64,000 nucleotides of DNA from Eucommia ulmoides (lineage: Eukaryota; Streptophyta; Magnoliopsida; Garryales; Eucommiaceae): positions 26,406,243 to 26,470,242 of the forward strand of contig CM028333.1 in NCBI GenBank assembly GCA_016647705.1, written 5' to 3'. This document shows positions 44,405 through 56,511 of this stretch, in pieces (the first letter of the stretch is position 1; the number at the start of each line of letters is the position of its first letter). Under the pieces are notes generated by a model. It saw only the letters and a list, made by a program, of their open reading frames with translations, ran no database searches and had not been told where the DNA came from. Position numbers and translations under genes: made by a program.

Positions 44405-45960
44405 ATGGCACACACAATGGGCACACTAGCTGAGGGGCAGTTCATGCACCGACCACCGTTATTTGCAGGTGAAAACTATTCATTCTGGAAAGACAAAAAG
44501 ATTGCCTTTCTTTAGGCCACAAATTATGATGTGTGGCTAACAATCAAGGATGGTCTGTTTGTTCCAATGGAAAACGGAGTCGAGAAGAAGAAGGAACAAC
44601 TAACTACTTTTGATAAGCAGAAACTCTTTATAAACTCTCAGGCTATTAACATTCTATTTTGCTCTTTAGATGCTAATGAATATTCTAGAGTTTCAGGTTG
44701 TAAATTTGCAAAGGAGATGTAGGATAAGTTACAAGTTACCTACGAAGGGACAAGTCAAGTGAAACATTCGAAAATCAACGCTCTTATCAGGAAATTTGAA
44801 TTGTTCATAATGGAATAAACTGAATCAATTCAAGAGATGTATACTCGCTTCAACAACAATTACAATCACTTGAGTCAACTTGAAAAGCCACACTCCATGG
44901 AGGATAGAGTTCGAAAGGTCCTAAGATCTTTGACAAAAGTATGAAAGTCAAAGATGACGGCAATTGAGGAAGCTAAGGATCTTGGCAAATACGAAATTGA
45001 TGATCTCATAGGCAACTTGATGACTCATGAAGTGGCGATTAAAGGATATGAGGATTACGCCGGAAATAGCAAGAAGAAATCCTTGGAGCTAAAAGCTTAG
45101 AAAATTGAAGAAAACGATGACAGTAATAATGAAAGTCTTGACAGTAAGCAAGAGAAAGATTTGGCGCTTCTCTCAAAGACTTTTAGAAAAATGACTCGGC
45201 GCACCTTCCGAGGGAGAAGAAATCTCAACATGACTAAAGTGGAATGTTACAACTGTCATAAGACCGGTCACTTTCAAAATGATTGTCCTGAACCGAATAA
45301 GGATAAAGAAAAAAAAGGAAGAAAAAAGAAAAAAGAAAAAAAAAAGATGAAAAAAGAGTAAGAAGAAATCCCTGAAGGCTACTTGGGATGATATTGAATC
45401 AAGTAGCTCCGAAAAATCAGATAGTAAAAATATGTTCATGTTTGCATTGATGGCCACTGGTGGTGAGGTAACTAAATGTTCAAGTTCTTATCCTTTAGAT
45501 TTTGATGAATTATTTGATGTTATCAAGAACTTTCTCATGATTATAAAAACCAGTGTTCTAAAATAAATACTCTTCAAAGTACAATTAATACATTAAACAA
45601 GTAAGTGATGGAATACGAATCTGAAAATAATGAATAGAAATCCAAGTTGATGGATTTGCATTCAATTGTTCTCAAATTCACCGACGGTGAAAATAACTTG
45701 AAAATGCTTTTGGGAAGTTCACATGGAATTTTTGATAAAGCCGGTATTGGATTTCAGAAAAATCTTAAACAAAAACGTTTTCACAAATTCTTTTCTGAAA
45801 CCAATGATCTTATTAGATGTTTTAAATGACATGTTGTGGGGCATACTATTTGTAGATGTTTTACTAAAATATCTAACTGTAGGCAAGTTTGGGTTCCAAA
45901 GGGAACTAAAATTATCCCGACTAACAAGATCGGACCCACTTAGATTGGGTACCACTTAGA
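44405..45960 (+). pseudogene. Sirevirus gag (capsid, zinc knuckle, coiled coil), broken
   Basis: ATG 44405 (MAHTMGTLAEGQFMHRPPLF, GENYSFWKDKKIAF) begins a copia gag: YDVWLTIKDGLFVP, QAINILFCSLDANEYSRVSG, KLQVTYEGTSQVKHSKINAL, ESIQEMYTRFNNNYNHL. CCHC knuckle CYNCHKTGHFQNDC lies in the frame 45161-45361, followed by a lysine-rich tract. After stops, MDLHSIVLKFTDGENNLKML and LGSSHGIFDKAGIGF are landmarks of the SIRE/Maximus gag C-terminus, then a second damaged knuckle (CFK.HVVGHTICRCF) and VWVPKGTKI. At least six stops or shifts. Confidence 0.9.
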
Positions 45961-45999
45961 AACTATTTGAGGTGCTCCTTGTAGGTTATTCTAAAATTA

Positions 46000-47335
46000 T
46001 CAATAAGTAAGAACAAATTATTCCTAGACAGTGATTGTTCTTGACACATGATGGGAGACAAAGGAAAATTTACATCTTTGACACCTAAGGTTGGAGGTCA
46101 TGTGACTTTTGGAGACAACGCAAAGGTAAAATTATCGGTATAGGTACTATCGGTAATGGTACTTCTATTATTAAAGATGTGTTACTAGTTGATGGATTTA
46201 AACATAATTTGCTTAGTATTAGTCAACTATGTGACAAGGGGCTATAACATTATATTTGATCATGATAAATGCATTATGAAGAATAGTCATGATAGTAGTA
46301 TTTTGTTAGTTACATCACGTTTTGAGAATGTTTATACTTGCTCATTTGATGATTTTAGTTCTCAAAATTTATCTTGTTTGAATGCTTTATCTGAAAATAG
46401 TGGGTTATGGCATAGGATACTTGGACATGCTAGTGTGGAGTTAATCTCTAATTTATCTAAGAAGAGTCTCGTATGTAGCCTACCTGATTTGAAATTTGTG
46501 AAAGATAAAGTATGTGATGCATGTCAATTAGGCAAGCATGTTAGATCATCATTTAAGAAAAAGATGCACCCGTCCACGTCTAGATGTCTTGAATTGTTGC
46601 ATCTTAATTTGTTTGGTCCAAACTCCATTGCTAGTCTTGGTGGTAAGTTTTATGCTTTCATTATAGTTGATGATTATTCCAGACTTACCTGAGTATTTTT
46701 CCTTGCTAAGAAAAGTGAGGTTGCTTCTGTTTTTTGCTAAATTTTGTAAACGTGTTCAAAATGAAAAACAATGTTGTATTATTAACATTCGAAGTGACAG
46801 AGAAAGAGAGTTTAAGAATTATGATGAGGTAAGTTACTGTGATGAGCATAGTTATGCTCATAACTTTTCTGCACCAAGATCACCACAACAAAATGGTGTA
46901 GTGAAAAGAAAGAACATAACACTTCAAGAGATGGTCAGAACGATACTTAATGAAAATCAATTACTAACCTACTTCTGGGCCGAAGTAGTAAGTACAGTTT
47001 TCCATGTGGTGAATCAAGTATCGATTCATAGAGGGTCTAACAAAATCCCATATGAAATCTGGAATGGTAAAACTCCTAATATTTCCTATTTTAAAGTATT
47101 TGGTTGTAAGTGTTTTATTTTGAATGATAAGGATAATCTTGATAAATTTGATGCTAAATATGATTATGGAATTTTCCTTAGATATGCTACTAATAGTAAA
47201 GCTTATAGAGTTTATAATAAATGTAAGTTAGTAGTAGAAGAAACTATGCATGTTGTTTTTGAGGAAGCTGATCCATTCTTGTCGAGAAATGTTTTGGATA
47301 ATGATGATGCAGGTATTTCAAATAACCAAAACTAA
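46000..47335 (+). pseudogene. Copia protease remnant and integrase
   Basis: Protease site reads FLDSDCS.HMMGDKGKF (normally DSGCSRHMTG; Gly to Asp plus a stop), about 46020. GAG-pre-integrase and zinc domain: LWHRILGHASVELISNLSKK, KDKVCDACQLGKHVRSSF (46400-46560). Core: LELLHLNLFGPNSIASLGGK, YAFIIVDDYSRLT (first catalytic Asp changed in HLNLFGP, normally HxDLFGP), then in another frame SAPRSPQQNGVVKRKNITLQ (catalytic Glu of VVERKN changed to Lys) and KFDAKYDYGIFLRYATNSKA. Catalytic changes show it is dead. Confidence 0.9.
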
Positions 47336-47429
47336 GGTGATAATGTACCTAAGGAGTCCCAACAAGAGGAGGAACCTAAGAAAAAATATTCAACTTTACC
47401 ACGAGCTATAAAGACAGTACCGGGACATT

Positions 47430-49065
47430 CGGTAAAAGAAATTATCTGTAATTTTGAAAGAGATGTAAATACTCGTAAATCTCTTAGGGATATAATTAAT
47501 CTCGCTTTCTTATCTCAAATTGAGCCGAAAAATGTAGATGTGGCGTTAACTGATGAATCTTGGATTTCCGCAATGCAAGATGAGTTAGTTCAATTTGAGC
47601 GAAATAAAGTATGGTGTCTTGTTCCAAGATCGAATTTTCATCCAATTATTGGTACTAAATGGGTTTTTAGAAATAAAAATGATAAATCTGGCATGGTAAT
47701 TAGAAACAAAGCAAGATTACTAGCATAGGGCTATAATCAAGAAGAATAAATTGATTATGATGAAACTTATACTCCTGTTGCTAAACTAGAAGCAATTAGA
47801 ATGCTACTTGCTTTTGCATGTTCATGTAATCTTAAGTTATATCAAATGGATGTTAAGAGTGCATTTCTAAATGACTTTCTAGCAGTAGAAGTTTATGTGG
47901 AACAACCCCCGGGATTTGAAAGTGATAAATTTCTCGATCACATATTTAAACTTCGCAAGGCTATGTATGGGCCCAAACAAGCTCCTAGAGCTTGGTATGA
48001 GAGACTTAACCGATATTTGATCGAAAAAGGTTTTTGAAGGGGTATTTGTGATATAACACTGTTTGTGAAGCAAACTAATTCTGATATCCTATTAGTACAA
48101 GTGTATGTTGATGATATTATTTTTGGATATACTAATGAGGATCTTTGCCAAGAGTTTGCTAAGATAATGCAGGTCGAAATTGAAATGAGCATGATGGGAT
48201 AGTTGAATTTCTTTCTTGGATTGCAAATTAGCAAACCAAAGAAGGGATATTTATAAACCAAGCTAAATACGCCAAGGACTTGTTAAAGAAATATGGCTTG
48301 GATGGCGCTAAAGAGTACAAAACTCCCATCGCAACGGCTACGAAGATAGACAAAGACGATACGGGCAAAATTATTAATGAAAAAATGTATCGAGGTATGA
48401 TTGGTAGTCCGTTGTATTTAACTGCTAGTAGACCTGACATTATGTATGGTGTTTGTCTTTGTGCTAGATTTCAGTCTTGTCCTAAAGAATCACACTTGAC
48501 TGCGATTAAGTGAATTTTTCGATACTTAAAGGGGACGATTGACCTAGGATTATGGTATCCTAGGGGGAGTAATTTTAAATTGATAAGTTACTTCAACGCT
48601 GACTTTGCTGGTTGCAAAGTTGAGCAAAAAGCATAAGTGGGTCATGGCATTTGTTAGGACATGCATTGGTTTCTTGGTCAATCAAGAAACAGAATTCGAT
48701 AGCATTATCCACTACTGAGGTTGAGTATATGGTAGCTAGTAACTGTTGTGCTCAATTTTTTTATATTAAGCAAGAATTAACTGACTTTGGAATTTGCATG
48801 TAGGAGGTCCTGATTTATTGTGATAATAAAAGTGTTATTTTTCTAAGTAAGAATTCTACACAGCACTCACGAACTAAGCATATAGAGATTAGACATCACT
48901 TTATTCGTGATCACATTCAAAAAAATGGACATTGTTATTGAGTATATTGATACCTCTGACCAGTTTGCTGATATTTTTACCAAACCATTAGCGAAAGATC
49001 AATTTGTGAAAATCATTCGCGATTTGGGTATAACTAGACATAATGATATTTGCCTAGAATAGAGT
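47430..49065 (+). pseudogene. Copia reverse transcriptase and RNase H
   Basis: ALTDESWISAMQDELVQFER, NKVWCLVPRSNFHPIIGTKW, VFRNKNDKSG, then DETYTPVAKLEAIRMLLAFA, LKLYQMDVKSAFLNDFLAVE, VYVEQPPGFESDKFLDHIFK, LRKAMYGPKQAPRAWYERLN and the catalytic VYVDDIIFG (YVDD codons 48104-48115) are clear. RNase H landmarks: WSIKKQNSIALSTTEVEYMV, CAQFFYIKQELTDFG, IYCDNKSVIFLSKN, HSRTKHIEIRHHFIRDHIQ, DQFADIFTKPL-like traces in another frame. YVDD and the RNase H STTE and DN motifs are intact; about eight stops or shifts are not. Confidence 0.92.
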
Positions 49066-49094
49066 TCTTTTGTATTCTCCCCTCCCTAATTTTT

Positions 49095-49316
49095 TGAGAT
49101 GACAAAGGGGGAGAATTAGTTGATGTTTAAATGAATATCTTAAGGGGGAGTTTATTATATATTGAAAATTGTTCTTTGTTGAAAATCTTATGATTATCTT
49201 CATTACTTTGCTTTAATGAGTTAAAGAACCCACCATCGGATTTAGGGGGAGTATGGTTACATTATTATTTTGAAGAATATATCAAAATTAATTGTCATTA
49301 TCAAAAAGGGGGAGAT
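49095..49316 (+). promoter_or_regulatory. Multiple polypurine tracts before the 3' LTR
   Basis: GATGACAAAGGGGGAGAATT (49097), TAAGGGGGAGTTT (about 49141), TAGGGGGAGTATG (about 49242) and AAAAAGGGGGAGAT (49303-49316) occur in series, parallel to 35500-35725. Confidence 0.8.
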
Positions 49317-50586
49317 TATTGATCCAAAGATTTTGATAGACAATTAAAGGTTGATGTTTTTTATGAAACTAATGATTTTATTGAATGTTTCAGTTTATTA
49401 GTTCCAATGATGAAAATGATCATGAAGATATGATGACAATTCTAAAGATGATAACAACGATGATGGAAGATTAAGAGTATGAAGAAATTGAAGAACATAG
49501 GGAAAACAACTCAGGTTAAATTATAATTCTTAATATCCCAATTAGGATCACACATGACACAAAATAATTTTTATAAGTATGTTTGTTTTTTATAGGATCC
49601 TAATTAATTAAATTATTTGCTCCTATATCTAATTGAAAAAGAAATATTGATAATTAAATTAAATTGAATTTAAGAATTTAGTGGAGCTAACTGAGAAAAG
49701 AAATCTGTTAAAGGAACGTTGAAGAAAATAGATTAAAAACGAATTTAGAAGAGGTTCTCAGCATTGACAAGTCGACATATAAGTCGACTGGAGTATAAAA
49801 TGTTAAGTTACAGAATCTCTCGGTCGACAGGTAGGTCGACCTAAGTTTAAATGGTTAACTCTTTGAATCGATTAGTCGATAAGGAGGTCAACCTGTGACA
49901 AGAAGTGGAACTCTTTGAATCTCTAGGTAGACAAATAGTTCGACTGATGGGCGAAGAATTTTTGGCTTGGCTACGTCCTGAATCAATCGGTCAACAGGTG
50001 ACCCTTGGTCAGTCGACTTATAGGACTGTTTTAGGATTTTGTGAAATTCCAGATTTTATTCTAAAAGTAGCATTTATTAGCCCCTTTTTTTTTTTTTGTT
50101 AAGATCACTGATATATCTTAGGAATCTGAAGTGTTTTTAGTTATTTAAATGATATCTAAGTATTCCTTTAGATATGGTTCAAGTATTTTTTATGTTTCTC
50201 AATTTGGTACGTATAATTCTTTCAATCCTATTCAATTGTGTTTGAAGAAAAAATTTGAGGGACTTAATTGAAAGTTTTAAAAGATATTTTTGAGTGAATT
50301 ATATAAAAAATGAATCAATATGATATAGAGGGTCTATTGGTGCAATTAAATGTCATGATTCATGGGAACTAACCGTTGGAGGGCATGTTTTATTCCCTTT
50401 TAAAAAGACCTACGTTTTTTCACATTTGAGAGAGATACATCTTGAGAATTATTCTGAGCTATTCAACTTTTGAGCTTTCTAAGAGTTATCATATTGATTG
50501 AATTGTGAGATCTTTTCTAAGAGTTATTCTTGAGAAATAATTGTTGTGGATTATTGCTACTACCGATATAAAGTTTCATTGCTATC
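49317..50586 (+). repeat. 3' LTR of the Sirevirus element, left piece
   Basis: Begins TATTGATC (family TGTTGATC). Palindrome array at about 49770-50030. Broken at CTATC (50582-50586), the target duplication of the nested element; continues at 57960. Confidence 0.9.
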
Positions 50587-52018
50587 TGTACGAGAACATT
50601 TTTATGCTCACGTCTGACTCACTCAAAAGTGCACAATGTCAAGTTTTAGTATAATGGATCTTTAAGATCGGATATCGTTCCACTGGGAAAGTGTTTGAAT
50701 AATTGAATACCATAATTTGCATAGTCTTATATTATCCTGACGATTCAAGAAATATTTAAAATTAAATAATTAAAACTAAGTTAAATTAATACTATTGGGT
50801 TAGTTCTAATTAAGTTGATTACCTAGGGATTGATTTCATTCACTTAATACATGTTTGACTTCGTTTAGTTAACAACAACGATGTTTTATCTTATATGACA
50901 ATCTCTGTATCTTAAACTCATTCACTCCTTCTCTCGAGTGTTTAGTGAATGAATATGTGACTTCGCGTTAACGCTGAAGTCCCCCTCGAACGTCTTTTCG
51001 AACACATAGTCACGTTAGTCTTGACCCAATGTCATGGATTGCACACTTTCTAACACCCTCCCGGGTCGTTAGAATGTCCCGTTGTGTTTACCCTAGTCCG
51101 AATCCAAGGTTACCTCTCCCAAGTGTCAAACCCTGTATTCTCAAAACCAACCCTAATTCCTTAACAAACATATTAAAATTGTAATAAAATAGGAAACACA
51201 ATCGGATTTAGACAAACAACCGTTAAAAAAATATATATTCAATCAAACATATATTTACATGAACTACATCGATCTCTAGATAATTATCTAGCCTACCATG
51301 ATCTTAGCCATTGAAACTATAAAACAAGAGGGATTCATCATCATTCACAATAAAACGTTAAGTTACAAAGATAGAAATGAAGAAAGAAATATCAAATCTT
51401 AAAGTGGAGTGATCCACTGTCGCCAACGATCGATCCAAAAGTGTTTCCTCTTGTCCAATATGTGAATTTCCTTTTTGAGCTCTTCAAGAATGGCCCAAGA
51501 TTACTTCTCTAATGTTAGGGACGTCTCTTGAGAAATAGGGGAGAGAGGGGATTAAATGGAAGGTTTCAAAATATCCAAAACATAGATATTTTTTGCACAG
51601 AGTCACCGCCGCAGCGGTGAATTCACCGCTGCGGCAGTGAGTAAGTCGGTTCATATCACTGCTGAGGCGGTGACAAACCGTTGTAGCGGTGAAGGCACTA
51701 TGAGCTCTCTGGACTTTCACCGCTGCGGTGGTGAGGCTAGCTTTAAGCACTGGACTTTCACCGCTTCGACAGTGGTTGATCGCTGCGGCTGTGCCTTTTT
51801 TCCATTTCTCCATGCATTTCCACCGCCTCGGCGATGGGACTACTGTCCTAAAACCTTGTTTTTTCATTGTTTCTCCAACGCTTCACTCGTTTATCACTTT
51901 ATTATGTCCCTACACCTGATTTGCTTAAAACACAAACTAAAATGCAATTGAATATTACTAATACACTCGAAAACTACCAAATTTGACTTAGATGGAGATA
52001 GGTAAATTACACCTATCA
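50587..52018 (-). repeat. 3' LTR of the Athila-like element
   Basis: Palindromes with CACCGC/GCGGTG arms fill 51604-51840: CACCGCCGCAGCGGTGA, CACCGCTGCGGCAGTGA, CACTGCTGAGGCGGTGA, CACCGCTGCGGTGGTGA, CACCGCTTCGACAGTGG, CACCGCCTCGGCGATGG. Compare 57490-57760 in the partner LTR. Confidence 0.9.
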
Positions 52019-54141
52019 AATACCCCCAAACTTAGAATTTTGCTAGTACTCGAGCAAAACAACGTAACACTAAATTAAACTAACTATACTAATTAGCTAA
52101 CTATTAAACTAAAAATGAATAACTTTAACAAAGAAGAAGTAAACGCATGCGAGTTCCAAGTTCAATCGAAGAAACCAAGTTGTTCCTCTCTTAACAGCCC
52201 TTAATCAGATCAAGCTCGGGAAATAACACACACCACGTGGTGTTCTAGAATTTCAGCACTCAATATCAATAAAAACCATTCTAGATCATTTCAAAGTGTG
52301 TGTATGAGAACTCAAATGTATAACTATCCAAACACTGGATTGGATTATTCAATAGCTAAGCTCATGACTTAAACCTTAAAGGATTCAATAAAACCATAAG
52401 CTTGATTGGGCTCAACTATCTACTAATGTAGGTTCGGACATTCACAGAGATCAATAGGGCTTGGTTTGGCTTTGGAGAACGACCAAGAGTAACACATGAA
52501 TAGAAAACAGAAAATCGTTATAATTGAACGATATCCGAGGCACAAACGCTTGTCGTTATCTCTCTCTCGTAACCCCACACATTTAAAACACAACCCTGAA
52601 CAAGAATTTAAGAATTTTGTATTCACTTGTCGAAAGTAATGAAAATAAAAATTATATTCACATAGTTTTTTTTTTTTTTTCTTTTTCTTTTTTTTTTAAA
52701 CATAACACATCCCCAAACTTATTCGAATTTATACAATTTTAGGAGCGTGCAAAAAGAATTAAGAAAATGACAAGTGAATACACTAATACCGAATCAATAA
52801 AATTTTATCTGAAACCTGATCGCTCACTTCAAGTAGCATAAACTTATGCTAACTTGATTTCACTCAATTTGAAACTTAGGCTTAGCAACAATGGTTTGGA
52901 AAAATTTAATTGGATAGAGTATTGATACGTGTTCAAAATTGAAAAGATTATCAGTTTCGACAAGGGAATGAGGGATAAAAATTTCAGGTTAGCTACAAAG
53001 GTTCAAGCGAAAAATTTGAAGGCCTAAATCACGGCTCCGGAATTACCTTACCTAGGATTCCGTCTCAAGTTTCCCCCAAATCAAGTTCTAGATTCTTCAT
53101 TTTTGTCATGAACTTATTACTGAATAATCAATGTCAAATCGTTCAGATAATTATACATTGAGTCTATATGATCGTGCGATTTAGGATCAAAATAATTTTT
53201 ACCCAATCGACATGCTAAGCACACAAAACACACATGAATAGCATCACCCCCTACCTAGATATACAATTAGGGGATAATTTTCATCATTAGGAAATAGCCT
53301 AGACGAACTCAACAACTCAACACGCAAATACTACTTCATACATAAACATCTCTACATTAACTCTAAATACTAATATACATACACTAATCTAAGCATTTCA
53401 CATGCAAAAACATGGAATTTAAAATATAACTTAACTATTTGTTTAAAGTCTACAATATACATTTAAGTTTCTACAAAGCGTAATTACGCATACATAAAAC
53501 ATCCAAATTAAATACATCAAAAATTGTTCATCCTTCTTCTACAAAAAAGAAAAATGGATGAACATCCCCCCAAACTTAAACAAGGCAGTGTCCTCACTGA
53601 CTGAGCAACGAACTCAATAGCAAAATATAGCATTCATGTGAAAATATTGGGTTGGAACACATATCTAGGAGATAAGATATAGAAATCTCACCTCCTACTG
53701 TCCACCTGGCGGAGCGTCATCGCCACCACTGTCACGTCGGAAAGAAAATTGTGGTAGTTGCAAAAGGTGCGGCGGCAAATAAGCACTCATGTCATTGCCG
53801 AAGCGCTCGCACATGAGCTGGTGGATTTGATCTTGATGTCTCGTATATTGATCCAGGAAAGTTCTGAGCTCGGCAATTCAGAGATCTGTATTGTATTGCC
53901 CTTGGCGAAGTACACGAATATTAACCTGGACCTCTTAGAGTTCCCTATAGACCTTCTCTGAAGTGACCTCCTCACGGGTTTCAAATAGCCCTGCTTCCTC
54001 CTCCGTAGGCCCTTCCTCGTCTTCAGCTTCTTGCTCGGCCGTCCCTTGTGCTTCGGCTTTCCATATTTTATTAATAATAGCTAGATCAAGAGGAATAATT
54101 GGGGGGCAAGGGCTATCCCCGAATATCGATACACCAGTTTG
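52019..54141 (-). other. Non-coding 3' part of the Athila-like internal region
   Basis: Starts next to the purine tract; contains a T-rich run (52666-52697) and long AT-rich sequence with no domain. The first 400 bp are homologous to 4030-4424 of the deleted element (TTCTCGAGCAAAAC-like, GAATTTCA.CA.TCAATATCA). Toward 53690-54141, minus-strand reads such as KIKSTSSCASASAM and EEGPTEEEAGLFETREE look like the acidic C-terminal tail of the ORF at 54162. Confidence 0.55.
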
Positions 54142-54161
54142 TCAGAATAAGTCGGTCAAGA

Positions 54162-54879
54162 CTAATGGAAATGGGAGATCGCCTTCGTCGTATTGACGGC
54201 ATGGAAAATTGAAGAGTAGATCAAGTAGCCAACATTTATTGGCTTTCGAGTCTGGATCAAATATAGTACAATGGCCCGGTCTTGGGAGACGTCCGAGAAG
54301 TGAGACGTCAGGTGAAGACTTCCACACACAAAATGGTGCCATATCTTGGGGATTGGATTGAGAAATTTAGCCAGGAATATGGAGAGACCCGGCCCAGTGT
54401 GTGTCCACTGGACATTACCGGAGGTGATGTCTCTGATTACAGTATCTATGCTTGGGTCTCGGCCCCCATATGGTTCGTCAGTATATGGTTCCGGGGCCAC
54501 CAATCCCAAGATTTCATTGATAAACTCGGGACTGAAAGAGATGGGGTGAGTGTGGACCCTTGTCTGGTAGTCAACGACTTTAGTGACATTGGCATAAAAC
54601 TCCCGCACTAGGGCCACTTCACCCCGGGGTGGTGATTTACATAACTGTTCCCAACCGCAGCTTCGAATCACTTCTTGAAATTCCACCGGGAGGCTATCTA
54701 ATGGCCTAAATCCCCTTTGTCGGATACAAGTTCATTTATGCTCGAACCGGTGGAAATGTTCCTCCACTTGTTTGGAAACAAAGCGGGCGAAATTGTAGTC
54801 CGCGGCGGCACCCTCGGTACGAAAACTTGAACCTTTACCCCTCGCCCTATTTGAAGCGGCTATATTAATCATGTATCCT
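54162..54879 (-). pseudogene. Putative plant transposon protein (Transposase_32-like), minus strand
   Basis: Reading from about 54879: MINIAASNRARGKGSSFRTE, ADYNFARFVSKQVEEHFHRF, a stop at about 54733, then RGFRPLDSLPVEFQEVIRSC, GWEQLCKSPPRGEVALVREF, YANVTKVVDYQTRVHTHPIS, FSPEFINEILGL, later GPGLSIFLAKFLNPIPKIWH, HFVCGSLHLTSHFSDVSQDR and AIVLYLIQTRKPINVGYLIY. The core REFYANV..................I.FS...IN..L.L is the plant transposon protein signature, homologous to 33843-34493 (RMFYSNL... KGKEIWFNRELLCDILEIP). A frame change near 54190 leads to PCPPIIPLDLAIINKIW and an acidic tail. Function unknown. Because it sits between gag start and 3' LTR, it occupies the place of pol. Confidence 0.82.
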
Positions 54880-55454
54880 ATTAATCACAATCACAAAACA
54901 TGAAAAACCAATCACATATGAACAATAAAAAATATTTCCCCCGAATAAACATCGTCAAGAAACAAGCTACAATCTCAATACACACACACAAATCGCAACG
55001 GATTCAACAAAATTTCAAAAATGTAGCAATGCAATTTTGTTTTACACAATTTAAAAATCCATAGAAATCTAGTTCATCAACAAAAATCAAACTGAAATCC
55101 TACAGAGAATGAAAATCGCGAAAATTGGGCTTTAAGGGTTTAGGGCAAAATCCAAATTCAACGATTTTTGATATAAACATACAAATCAATCAAAGATTTC
55201 AACAAATAGATGAAATTTAGGATCATAAATACTTGTTGAAAAATTTTGGTCCAAACGATTGAAAATGGAGAAATCGCACCGTTTGTTCCTTAAACCCTAG
55301 GTTTTCAAAAATGGGAGAAAATTTTATTTTTGGAGGATGATTCGTGGTAGAAATCACAAATTTTGAAAATGGAAGGATGAATTTGAGGGCTTGAAACATT
55401 TTGGAATGATGGAAATAGAGAGATTTTGGAGTTTTAGAGGAGGTTGTGGCCTTT

Positions 55455-55491
<37 letters not shown>

Positions 55492-55640
55492 AGCGGGATG
55501 GTTTTAATCAAAGAGAGGCCTCACCGTCGTGGCGGTGGAGTGCCTTTTTAAAACCAAATTTTTTTACTCTTTCACCGCTTCGCGGTGAATCGCCTTTTTA
55601 AAAACTCAACACTCTGTTGTTTCACCGCCTCAACGGTGAA
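54880..55640 (-). promoter_or_regulatory. Possible internal promoter and 5' leader of the plant-transposon ORF
   Basis: On the minus strand three palindromes (CACCGTTGAGGCGGTGA about 55636-55620, CACCGCGAAGCGGTGA about 55587-55572, CACCGCCACGACGGTGA about 55541-55525) precede a pure A tract of about 38 (55487-55450). A CT/A-rich leader with CTCTAAAACTCC, CTAGGGTTTAAGG-like sequence (about 55306) and the ORF follow. These palindromes are the LTR type of this family but lie inside the element. Parallel to 33480-33842. Promoter function is an inference. Confidence 0.45.
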
Positions 55641-56012
55641 GCATTATACTGAAAACTTGACATCCTGCATTGTTGGGTGAGCCTGCTGCTGGATTTTCAT
55701 TTTTTCTTCAAGTTTTCACACAAAGGCTCCACACCATGCATTTCCACTTCGCTTGTTTAATGATTTTAAGTGCAAAACACATCCCTGAGTATTTTTCACT
55801 CTTTAATTCACCTCCAAACACGCTCCGAGACCATTCCGGCCTCCAAAAAGTAAATAGTAGCAAAAACCGGATAAAACTTGATACCCTCAATTTCATATAA
55901 AAAAATGCGCTTGATTTATCGTCCCTGGCTGGACTTAGCAAATTGCAAAATCAGTCATCAACAAGGGAGATACTCTCCACAACCCTTTTTTCATTTATGA
56001 TATAGCGCTTGA

Positions 56013-56363
56013 TCATCTCCTCTTCTCCTTCCAGTTCGACTGAACCGAAGGGAAATTTGCTTGATACAAAATGGTTCGGACCATCCGCAAAAGGTTGCTG
56101 GATTTAGGTATGGCTTTATGTATGGCTTTTGGTACGTCTTTCGGTACAGCATCCATAGATAGGACATAGTCCACAACACCTTCTTGCATGGTTAAGCATT
56201 TTTCTCCAAAATCCCCCATAGACAAGGAATTTGGGATAGTATGCTTCATTGGATCTTGATTCATGGCTTGAAGTTGGGTTCTTCTCTCTTTCCTTATCAT
56301 TTTCAACGTACACTCGATCTCGGGATCAAAAGTCAAGAATTCCAATCTTCTTCTACGTTGCAT
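56013..56363 (-). pseudogene. Athila-like gag N-terminus
   Basis: Starts 148 bp after the LTR, downstream of the PBS. MQRRRRLEFLTFDPEIECTL, KMIRKERRTQLQAM is the characteristic opening of Athila-type gag (basic start, then FDPEIERT..). The rest (NQDPMKHTIPNSLSMGDFGE, QANFPSVQSNW) has some resemblance to the following gag segment but no zinc finger or capsid core. The same start exists at 63974 (MRRSQRIAK). Confidence 0.7.
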
Positions 56364-56488
56364 GCACTACTTGATCACAACTAACGATACAAATTAAAAA
56401 AATAATTTAAAAGAAAATAAAACAAAAGAATTGTCAAGATTAATATTCAACCACTTAGTCACAATATCAAACAAATCGAAACACACAT

Positions 56489-56505
56489 TCCCGGCAACGG
56501 CGCCA
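56489..56505 (-). other. Primer-binding site, tRNA-Asp type
   Basis: Minus-strand TGGCGCCGTTGCCGGGA lies 6 bp from the LTR end at 56512. This is the usual PBS of Athila/Tat gypsy elements. Confidence 0.85.
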
Positions 56506-56511
56506 AAAACA

